The notes beneath the pieces were generated by a model, which saw only the letters and a program-made list of their open reading frames with translations, searched no databases and was not told the origin of the DNA. From assembly GCA_947625585.1 (NCBI GenBank), contig CANQOZ010000058.1, forward strand, positions 1-7,687: a DNA stretch of 7,687 nucleotides, written 5' to 3'. This document shows, piece by piece, positions 1 to 5,566 of this stretch; the stretch's first letter is position 1; each line of letters opens with the position of its first letter. The translations under genes and the position numbers were made by a program. This DNA is from an uncultured Eubacteriaceae bacterium (GTDB lineage: Bacteria; Bacillota; Clostridia; Eubacteriales; Eubacteriaceae).

Positions 1-911
1 TTATGTCTTGGCGTTGTGAAATAGAGATAGTTTGCTTGTGAAGGAGTTACTTCAATTTCATTAATTCCATCTAGGAAATCATACATTCTATTTCTACGGA
101 GTTTGATCTCTTCAATAGCAGGCTCTATTTCATCAAAGTTTTCAATAACAATTTTCCCAACGTCCTGGCTGAGTCGATTCAAGTTGTAAGGTGATTTAAC
201 CTTGTTCATTGCATCGATTAGTTCAACCGGACCGCAACCAAAACCACAGCGGATTGCAGGACTTCTAAATGCTTTAGATAACGTTCTTAAGATAATTAAG
301 TTATCGTATGAATTAACTAAATCGATAAAATTTTCATCAGCAAAGTCGACATAAGTTTCATCCAAAACAATAAGTGATGGAGTAGACTCTAACAGTTCCT
401 GGAGTTCATGAATTTTTATTGTTGTTCCTGTTGGATTGTTCGGTGAACAAATGTAGATGATTTTTGCATTATTCCGGATAGCTTCCTGGACTATTTGTTC
501 AAAGTTAATCTTTCTATCTTCTTGTTCCTGTATTTCAATAACTTGACCACCAGCAATTTCTGTCCAGATTTTATACATGGCAAAACCTGGTTTATGAACG
601 ATAACAATATCATCCGGTTCAATGAATGTATTTGAAATAATAGACAATATTTCGTCGACACCACTTCCAGCAATAATGTTTTCAGCTGGTATTCCAATAT
701 ATTCCGAAAAGGTTTCACGAAGTTCTGTTGAATATGGATCAGGGTAGCGGTTAAACGTTTCTTCAGAAATAACTTCACCAATTTTTTCCCTAATATTCTG
801 GGGTAAATTGTAAGGGTTTTCGTTTGCGTTAATAATAATTTCTGCTTCCTGTGGTTCAGGAATGTAGGAATCTAACTCTTTAACTATTTCCCTTATTAAA
901 TCTCTTTTCAT
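1..911 (-). CDS. hisC: Histidinol-phosphate aminotransferase, C-terminus cut off by window edge
   Basis: PLP-dependent fold-type I aminotransferase that converts imidazole-acetol phosphate plus glutamate to histidinol phosphate and 2-oxoglutarate in the cytoplasm. My reading of the minus strand gives 303 uninterrupted codons from the ATG at 911-909 to the window edge; the family is about 350 residues, so roughly 50 are missing. Visible motifs are N-E-N-P-Y near residue 32, the cofactor loop GSGVDE (82-87), CSPNNPTG (155-162), DETY (184-187, the Asp pairing with the pyridine nitrogen), the Schiff-base lysine K213 in TLSKAF and the phosphate-binding R221 in IRCGF. The substrate-binding arginines known near the C-terminus lie outside the window. 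The start overlaps the hisD stop as ATGA (4 bp), the classic sign of translational coupling; a weak GGA lies 9 nt upstream. HisC-like enzymes can also act on aromatic amino acids, but the operon context favours histidine. Confidence 0.95.
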   Translation of the reverse strand, partial: MKRDLIREIVKELDSYIPEPQEAEIIINANENPYNLPQNIREKIGEVISEETFNRYPDPYSTELRETFSEYIGIPAENIIAGSGVDEILSIISNTFIEPDDIVIVHKPGFAMYKIWTEIAGGQVIEIQEQEDRKINFEQIVQEAIRNNAKIIYICSPNNPTGTTIKIHELQELLESTPSLIVLDETYVDFADENFIDLVNSYDNLIILRTLSKAFRSPAIRCGFGCGPVELIDAMNKVKSPYNLNRLSQDVGKIVIENFDEIEPAIEEIKLRRNRMYDFLDGINEIEVTPSQANYLYFTTPRH

Positions 912-2194
912 TCTTCAATTTCCATTCTCTGTTTAATTGAATTCGCATGGGCATCCAGACCTTCCGACTGAGCAAATTTTATAACTTTGTCTTTAACTTT
1001 AGTTAAAGCATCTTTCGAATAATTTAATAAGCTAGAACGCTTCTGAAAATCATATACCCCAAGTGGTGAAGAAAATTTAGCTGTTCCTCCTGTTGGTAGC
1101 GTATGATTTGGTCCTGCAAAGTAATCACCTAGAGGTTCCGGTGTGTTTGGACCTATGAAAATAGCTCCAGCATTTTGAATGTCTTCAACTAACTCTTCGG
1201 GATTTTCAACCTGGAGTTCTAAATGTTCTGGTGCAATAACATTTACTACCCGAACTCCCTCATCTAAATCTTTAACAACAAAACAATATCCAAAATTATC
1301 AATTGACTCTTTGGCTATTTCTTTCCTATTAATATCGTCATCAACTTGTTTTTCAATTTCACCTAAGACTTCATTAGCTAATTCTTCACTTGTCGTAACC
1401 AGAATTGCCTGAGCTCTTGGATCATGTTCAGCTTGAGCTAATAAGTCGGCTGCTACAACATTTGGTTTAGCACTTTCATCTGCTAACACTAACACTTCAC
1501 TTGGGCCGGCAATCATGTCGATTGCTACAGTTCCAAACACATTCTTCTTTGCTAAAGCAACAAAAATATTACCTGGCCCGACGATCTTATCAACTGGAGA
1601 GATCGATTCCGTTCCATAAGCGAGTGCACCAATAGCCTGAGCCCCACCAACTTTATAGATTTCATCAACACCAGCAACATGAGCAGCTGCTAAGATTTCA
1701 TCATTAATCTTTCCGTTACTATCAGGAGGTGTTACCATTACAATTCGCTCTACCCCAGCAACCTTAGCCGGTATCACATCCATTAAAACCGTACTTGGAT
1801 AACTTGCTCTTCCACCTGGAACATAAACACCAACCTCTTTTAAAGGAGTGATTTTCTGTCCAAGTTGGATTCCTGGGCCAAAATCTTCAATCCAAGTTTT
1901 TTCCTTTTGTTTAACGTGGAAATTTCTTATATTTTGAGCCGCTTCCTTGAAAATTTCATATATTTCAGGTTCAACTGAATTTAACGCTTCATTGATCTCA
2001 TCTTCAGAAACCCGAAGCTCCTTTAAATCAGCTTTATCAAACTCTTTTGTATAGTCAATTAGAGCTTGATCCTTATTCTCTCTAACATTATTCAGAATTA
2101 TTCTGACCTGCTTTTCTAAGTCCTCTGTAGCATCCGAATCTCGTTTTAAAATAGTTGGTAGGTCACTTAGAGCTGGACTTTTTATTATTTTCAT
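908..2194 (-). CDS. hisD: Histidinol dehydrogenase
   Basis: Zinc-dependent, NAD-linked enzyme that oxidises L-histidinol to histidinal and then to histidine, the last two steps of the pathway. The 428 residues match the usual family length. By alignment with the well-studied E. coli enzyme, the metal ligands are Q254 and H257 (in LLAQAEHD), D357 (in PLGDYF) and H416 (in LDAHAN), and the catalytic pair is E323-H324 (in APEHLEL). The conserved blocks VGVYVPGGRA (121-130), GGAQAIGALAYGT (183-195), VGPGN (205-209), DMIAGPSE (226-233) and LPTGGTAKFSSPL (366-378) are also present, so the enzyme looks intact. The ATG at 2194-2192 lies inside hisG (32-bp overlap). The sequence before it has only a poor Shine-Dalgarno (GAACAAGAAC), so translation probably depends on ribosomes finishing hisG. 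The stop overlaps the hisC start by 4 bp. Confidence 0.97.
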   Translation of the reverse strand: MKIIKSPALSDLPTILKRDSDATEDLEKQVRIILNNVRENKDQALIDYTKEFDKADLKELRVSEDEINEALNSVEPEIYEIFKEAAQNIRNFHVKQKEKTWIEDFGPGIQLGQKITPLKEVGVYVPGGRASYPSTVLMDVIPAKVAGVERIVMVTPPDSNGKINDEILAAAHVAGVDEIYKVGGAQAIGALAYGTESISPVDKIVGPGNIFVALAKKNVFGTVAIDMIAGPSEVLVLADESAKPNVVAADLLAQAEHDPRAQAILVTTSEELANEVLGEIEKQVDDDINRKEIAKESIDNFGYCFVVKDLDEGVRVVNVIAPEHLELQVENPEELVEDIQNAGAIFIGPNTPEPLGDYFAGPNHTLPTGGTAKFSSPLGVYDFQKRSSLLNYSKDALTKVKDKVIKFAQSEGLDAHANSIKQRMEIEE

Positions 2195-2843
2195 TTTTTA
2201 GTTCTTGTTCAAATCGATTTATTATAGGAGTAATTTTATCTTTTTTCGTTTTTAAACTGACTTTATTCGCTATTAATCTTGAGCTTATATCTAAAATATC
2301 CCGTTCAACAACGAGCTTGTTTTCCTTTAAAGTTGTTCCCGTTTCAACAATATCAACGATACAATCACTCATTCCTAAAACTGGGGCAAGTTCGACAGAA
2401 CCGCCAAGATAAATATATTCAGCAGGCTGGTCAATGGAGTCAAAGTAGGTTTTAGCTATGTTTGGATATTTGGTCGCAACAGTTAACTTTTTATTAAAGC
2501 TTATATCCAAGTCCTCAAAACCGGCAACACACATTTTGCAGCGCCCGAAGTCTAAGTTTAGGAGTTCATAAACATCAGCTGGATGTTCGAGTAAAATATC
2601 CCGTCCTACTATTCCAATATCAGCTGTCCCATTTTCAACATAAGTTGGAACATCAGGAGACTTAACTAAGAAGAAGGCGAGTTGATCATCTTTATCACGA
2701 AAAACAAGCTTTCTGCTCTCTTTTGAATAATCCGGGAATACATATCCTAAATTCTCCAAAACTTTTATAGCTTGTCTTGCCACTCTACCTTTAGCTAGAG
2801 CAATCCTGATTGGCTGGTTTTTACTTTTTGATTGTTTTTCCAT
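2163..2843 (-). CDS. hisG: ATP phosphoribosyltransferase, short-form catalytic subunit
   Basis: Catalyses the first committed step of histidine synthesis, ATP + PRPP to phosphoribosyl-ATP + PPi. At 226 residues it is the short form, which lacks the C-terminal histidine-binding regulatory domain of long HisG and in known cases works only as a hetero-octamer with HisZ; hisZ lies immediately upstream. Visible motifs are RIALAKGR (13-20, the family's N-terminal strand), VPTYVENGTADIGIVGRD (65-82), GSVELAP (148-154) and the PRPP-binding loop DIVETGTTL (164-172). The ATG at 2843 is the only usable start: no in-frame ATG, GTG or TTG precedes RIALAKG, and AAGGA lies 8 nt upstream. This start gives a polar tail of about 12 residues and a 49-bp overlap with hisZ. 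The C-terminal tail, rich in Lys, Asn and Ser, overlaps hisD by 32 bp. Feedback control by histidine would act through HisZ. Confidence 0.96.
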   Translation of the reverse strand: MEKQSKSKNQPIRIALAKGRVARQAIKVLENLGYVFPDYSKESRKLVFRDKDDQLAFFLVKSPDVPTYVENGTADIGIVGRDILLEHPADVYELLNLDFGRCKMCVAGFEDLDISFNKKLTVATKYPNIAKTYFDSIDQPAEYIYLGGSVELAPVLGMSDCIVDIVETGTTLKENKLVVERDILDISSRLIANKVSLKTKKDKITPIINRFEQELKNENNKKSSSK

Positions 2844-4042
2844 TGGAACAGTCCTTCATCGTTTAATTCATAGAAATTACTATTATCATAATGGGCATTC
2901 TTTAAAATCCGGGTGACTTGGTTATTAAACTCACCTTTAGAAACAAACATTTCAGCACTTCCACCCTGGCTACGGATATCGTTGCACATTTCAAATGCTT
3001 TATCTCGCAGTTCAGGCTGATAGATTATGATATTTTTGGTTTTTTCAGAATTTTCAAACAGATCCTGTCCCTCAAGATAATTTAGCAAAGATACCATATC
3101 GATCGAAAAACCACAGGCTGGTCTGTCAATGCCAAACTTCCTTGATAAACTGTCATAACGCCCACCATTTACGATCGGTTCACCGAGTTCTGGTAAGTAG
3201 ACTTTAAATATTAAGCCAGTATAATAGGACATCCTATTCGTAAAACCAATGTCAATATTAATATTATCTTTAAAACCAAGAGACTCTAGATAGGTAACAA
3301 CTTCCTTTAAGTAATTGAGAACGGATTCCATTTTAGGAGTTATAGCTAACTCTTTCATTTGAGTAAATACTTCTTCCGGTTTACCATAAAGTTGTGGTAG
3401 TTCTAAGATTACCCTTTTGTATTCATCAGAAATCGTTGTATTTGAATCCAAAAATTCTTTAAGATCCGCTATGTTTTTATTCTCAATTAACTTAAATAGT
3501 TTGTCCCGATTTACCTGAGAGAGGTAAAGTTTATCAAGAATAGAATTGATAAATTCAACATTTCCAATATCAACGTGGATATCATCTACTTTTAAGTTTT
3601 TTAAGGATTCAATCGCTAGTGCTACTATTTCACCGTCACAACTCGGATCTGAATTGCCAAAGTATTCAACTCCTGCTTGTGTTGTTTCATATTTTGAAAT
3701 TTCTGGAGATGTAAAATCTTTATAGATTGTTGTTAGATAACAAAACTTAATTATTTCTTCAGGATCATGGTGATTGATAGCAGCGATTCGGGTAATAGGT
3801 AAAGTTGCATCTGGTTTAAGTGCTAGTATTTTTCCCGATGAATTAACGAGCTTAAACAGTTCATCTTGATTAATTCCCTGTTCATCCTGGTAGAATTCAT
3901 AATTTTCAAAACTTGGAATTTCAACCTGACAATAACCATACCGTTGGAATAAGTTGGAAAGTTGGTTTTCAATAAACTTGAGTTTACCGAATCCTTGGTA
4001 CTTTACATTTTCAAAGCCATCAATAGTGTAGTTAGTTAACAT
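2795..4042 (-). CDS. hisZ: ATP phosphoribosyltransferase regulatory subunit, HisRS paralogue
   Basis: Non-catalytic class II histidyl-tRNA-synthetase-like subunit that activates short-form HisG and carries the histidine feedback site. The 415 residues show the synthetase core: EIPSFE (41-46, motif 1 region), LKPDATLPITRIAA (75-88), QAGVEYFG (122-129), the histidine-pocket segment MSYYTGLIFKVY (271-282), GGRYDSLSRKFG (293-304) and the motif 3-like GFSIDM (311-316). After about residue 335 there is a short C-terminal domain. The true HisRS alternative is unlikely because the gene heads a his operon next to short hisG. The start is well defined: an in-frame TAA lies 9 nt upstream of the ATG and no other start codon lies between. 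No well-spaced Shine-Dalgarno is seen (AAAGAG only 2 nt from ATG). It is the first gene of the operon, with the inverted repeat and -10 described separately. Confidence 0.93.
   Translation of the reverse strand: MLTNYTIDGFENVKYQGFGKLKFIENQLSNLFQRYGYCQVEIPSFENYEFYQDEQGINQDELFKLVNSSGKILALKPDATLPITRIAAINHHDPEEIIKFCYLTTIYKDFTSPEISKYETTQAGVEYFGNSDPSCDGEIVALAIESLKNLKVDDIHVDIGNVEFINSILDKLYLSQVNRDKLFKLIENKNIADLKEFLDSNTTISDEYKRVILELPQLYGKPEEVFTQMKELAITPKMESVLNYLKEVVTYLESLGFKDNINIDIGFTNRMSYYTGLIFKVYLPELGEPIVNGGRYDSLSRKFGIDRPACGFSIDMVSLLNYLEGQDLFENSEKTKNIIIYQPELRDKAFEMCNDIRSQGGSAEMFVSKGEFNNQVTRILKNAHYDNSNFYELNDEGLFQWKNNQKVKTSQSGLL
2852..2856 (-). promoter_or_regulatory. Ribosome binding site of hisG inside hisZ
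   Basis: Minus-strand AAGGA, 8 nt before the hisG ATG and inside the 3' end of the hisZ coding sequence. It is the best Shine-Dalgarno in the his operon and supports the 2843 start despite the 49-bp overlap. Confidence 0.6.
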
Positions 4043-4051
4043 GTCTCTTTA

Positions 4052-4060
4052 ATTTTATCA
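4052..4060 (-). promoter_or_regulatory. Candidate extended -10 promoter of the his operon
   Basis: The minus strand reads TGATAAAAT, a TGn extended -10 followed by a 5/6 match to TATAAT. No good -35 lies 16-18 bp upstream (GTTAGA is the nearest). Initiation about 7 nt downstream would leave only 2-6 nt before the hisZ ATG, making the message nearly leaderless. A competing -10, TATCAT at 4082-4087, would give a leader of about 33 nt and also has no convincing -35. Both are sequence matches only. Confidence 0.4.
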
Positions 4061-4092
4061 CAATGTCTAAATTCTCTAACTATGATAGTGTC

Positions 4093-4118
4093 CATTAGTA
4101 TTTTCCAGTTTACTAATG
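4093..4118. promoter_or_regulatory. Perfect 8-bp inverted repeat upstream of hisZ, candidate operator
   Basis: CATTAGTA (4093-4100), a 10-bp spacer, then TACTAATG (4111-4118). The two arms are exact reverse complements, about 18 bp centre to centre, which puts equivalent positions nearly two DNA turns apart, as for a dimeric regulator. It lies 51 bp before the hisZ start, just upstream of both candidate -10 boxes. No T-run follows on either strand, so it is not an intrinsic terminator. A histidine-responsive repressor is the natural guess, but its identity cannot be read from the site. Confidence 0.5.
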
Positions 4119-4136
4119 TAAAATAGAAAAGAACAA

Positions 4137-4164
4137 TTACCGAATATTGAAACGGAATTAGGAT
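4137..4164 (+). promoter_or_regulatory. Weak candidate promoter for the plus-strand transcript
   Basis: TTACCG (4137-4142), a 16-bp spacer and TAGGAT (4159-4164) resemble a vegetative promoter and would start transcription near 4171, at the base of the long stem described next. An alternative is TTGTTT (4164-4169), 18 bp and TAGAAT (4188-4193), starting near 4200, which would remove the left arm of the outer stem. Neither is a strong match. Confidence 0.25.
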
Positions 4165-4169
4165 TGTTT

Positions 4170-4306
4170 TTGAAACCTTTTAGATCATAGAATTAAACAA
4201 ATGATAATAAGCGTTAAGGTAATATGCGCTCTCTTATATTGGTAGATTTTTCTGCTTATTACAACATTACCTTAATGCGGCTATAGATAATTGTGAAAGG
4301 TTTTAA
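4170..4306 (+). ncRNA. Candidate structured RNA (leader or small RNA) with nested long stems
   Basis: Three nested pairings fold this stretch into a rod on the plus strand. P1 is 4170-4182 with 4294-4306 (13 pairs, two G-U). P2 is 4184-4190 with 4281-4288 (7 pairs, one bulged A at 4285). P3 is 4211-4223 with 4266-4278 (13 pairs, one G-U). A 20/2-nt asymmetric internal loop separates P2 and P3, and the apical part holds a 5-bp hairpin with a UUUU loop (4242-4255). All three imperfect positions in P1 and P3 are G-U on the plus strand and would be C-A or A-C mismatches on the minus strand, which favours plus-strand RNA. It lies directly before the ribosome binding site of the PAS gene. I recognise no known riboswitch family. 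A 6S-like rod, a DNA-level operator set or a small mobile remnant are alternatives. Confidence 0.4.
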
Positions 4307-4307
4307 T

Positions 4308-4313
4308 AGAGGA
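4308..4313 (+). promoter_or_regulatory. Possible ribosome binding site of the PAS-domain gene
   Basis: AGAGGA lies 14 nt before the ATG at 4328, longer than usual, and starts 2 nt after the 3' arm of the outer stem. An in-frame TAA at 4316-4318 rules out a start further upstream. The position makes initiation open to influence by the upstream structure. Confidence 0.4.
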
Positions 4314-4327
4314 TTTAAACAATAGAT

Positions 4328-5551
4328 ATGAATCCATATTTTTTAGAGAGCTTTATTAATTCATTATTAGCAATGCTTATCATAGTCATTATTGGATTAC
4401 TTTTATTAGTACTGATAATGATACTCAGAGGTAGGATTCGTGAACGTGAATTTAAAGAAAACACTAACCAGTTAAACTTATACCGAAACACCTTTTATGC
4501 ATTAACGAACCCCTCGTTGATAATCAAAAAAGATGGTGAAATTGTCAAAGTCAATGATGCAGCAGCAGAATTTTTCGACAGGGATAGGGAAGATATGGTT
4601 GGTACAAAATTTGACACCTTCAATCTCATCTTATCAAGTCCAAAAATGAAAGATGAATTGAGGGAGGCAATGGCCAATAATAAAAGTTATACTTTTGATA
4701 CTTCCTTTAATGTAAAAGGGGGAAATGTCAACGCCCAGATCCTAGTTATAAACGTCCCAGTCGGAAACAATTCACTATTTCTCCTAAAAGTTCTTCCGGA
4801 GCAATCTGTTCAGGTCTCCCAACTAGACTATTATCTCTCTGAAGAAAGATTAAATAAAATAGAAGATGTTGCTGAAGTCGGCTTCTTCATTTTTTACCAC
4901 GATACTAATGAAGTTCAGTGGTCAAGGGGAATGTATAACCTGTTTAAACTTCCTATTAATAAGACGATGCCTAGTTTAGACTTTTTAAGACAACTCCACG
5001 TTGATGACATGACAGAAGTTAATAACATTTTACTGAGTATTAAAAACCAGACTCCTTATTCAAAAAGGATCAAGGTTGTTGATAATGATGGGCTCATTCA
5101 CCATGTCGATTTACAGATTTCCCACCAGGAAGGCATTAACAGACGAAATAATGTCTCAATTGGTACACTCAAAAACGTTAATACTTTAGATCAAATTTTG
5201 GAAAACTTTAATAGTCGAGAAGGTAACTTAAACTTTGTTCGTTACCCAAACTTCTTTTATATTACACTAACTGATTCTGACGGTAAGATTATTAATATTA
5301 ACGAGAGTTTTCTGAATTTTATTGATCTAGAAAAAGAGGAAGTTATGGGTACTGACTTTAGAAACCTTTTAAAGGTTAAAGCCTATAAGAAAGTGGGCGA
5401 TGATTATGTCCTTAGAACTGATAAGGATAAGATTTTGTATTTAAAACGACTTCCTATGAAGAACAATAATGAATATGAAATAACGTTAAACCTTATTGTC
5501 CAACTTGACGAAAAGATGCTCAAACTTCCTGGTCCAGTCGAACCGCTTTAA
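4328..5551 (+). CDS. Membrane-anchored triple-PAS protein without recognisable output domain
   Basis: I do not recognise a named gene. The 407 residues begin with a single hydrophobic helix (about 11-33), followed by an Arg-rich stretch (RGRIRERE, 34-41), so the bulk should face the cytoplasm. Three PAS-like folds follow: residues about 50-155 (LIIKKDGEIVKVNDAAAEFF, then EDMVGT), about 175-285 (VQWSRGMYNLFKLP, then LHVDDMTEVNNILLSI, like the PAS_3 type) and about 303-392 (ITLTDSDGKIININESF, then KEEVMGTDF). The protein ends at PGPVEPL with no histidine-kinase, GGDEF, EAL, HTH, phosphatase or methyl-accepting region, so it probably signals by protein contact or dimerisation; PAS ligands cannot be inferred. 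It starts the plus-strand cluster, 15 bp before cca. A split or decayed kinase is possible, but no leftover kinase sequence follows. Confidence 0.75.
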   Translation: MNPYFLESFINSLLAMLIIVIIGLLLLVLIMILRGRIREREFKENTNQLNLYRNTFYALTNPSLIIKKDGEIVKVNDAAAEFFDRDREDMVGTKFDTFNLILSSPKMKDELREAMANNKSYTFDTSFNVKGGNVNAQILVINVPVGNNSLFLLKVLPEQSVQVSQLDYYLSEERLNKIEDVAEVGFFIFYHDTNEVQWSRGMYNLFKLPINKTMPSLDFLRQLHVDDMTEVNNILLSIKNQTPYSKRIKVVDNDGLIHHVDLQISHQEGINRRNNVSIGTLKNVNTLDQILENFNSREGNLNFVRYPNFFYITLTDSDGKIININESFLNFIDLEKEEVMGTDFRNLLKVKAYKKVGDDYVLRTDKDKILYLKRLPMKNNNEYEITLNLIVQLDEKMLKLPGPVEPL

Positions 5552-5554
5552 AGA

Positions 5555-5560
5555 AGTAGG
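5555..5560 (+). promoter_or_regulatory. Ribosome binding site of cca
   Basis: AGTAGG, one base away from AGGAGG, sits 6 nt before the ATG at 5567 and just after the PAS gene stop. It supports the chosen cca start and operon-style expression. Confidence 0.55.
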
Positions 5561-5566
5561 TATTCT

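Noticed and set aside
491..781. A 96-residue minus-strand open frame
   Set aside because: It lies wholly inside hisC in another frame, and the hisC frame shows all catalytic motifs.
1179..1412. Plus-strand open frame opposite hisD, and similar ones at 2155-2412 and opposite cca, rsmA and the PAS gene
   Set aside because: Ser/Leu/Ile-rich shadow frames antisense or out of frame to well-supported genes, with no ribosome binding site or domain.
2795..4042. A true histidyl-tRNA synthetase (hisS) instead of hisZ
   Set aside because: It is followed by short-form hisG in a his operon, which is the HisZ context, and the divergent C-terminal part does not look like a HisRS anticodon-binding domain.
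4246..4251. The T-run in GATTTTTCTG as the tail of an intrinsic terminator
   Set aside because: No stable GC-rich hairpin precedes it; the run is the loop of a small 5-bp hairpin instead.
4205..4278. A classical H-type pseudoknot joining TAATAAGC/GCTTATTA and the 13-bp stem
   Set aside because: Loop 1 would have zero nucleotides to cross a 13-bp helix, which is sterically impossible; alternative folding is more reasonable.
4170..4306. A MITE or insertion-sequence remnant
   Set aside because: I found no target-site duplication directly flanking the outer arms and no transposase fragment, and all three imperfect pairs favour plus-strand RNA; it is not fully excluded.
4043..4327. A histidine T-box leader or a His-rich leader peptide controlling the his operon
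   Set aside because: No T-box core resembling AGGGUGGNACCGCG is present on the minus strand, there is no terminator before hisZ, and no short ORF with a run of His codons is seen.
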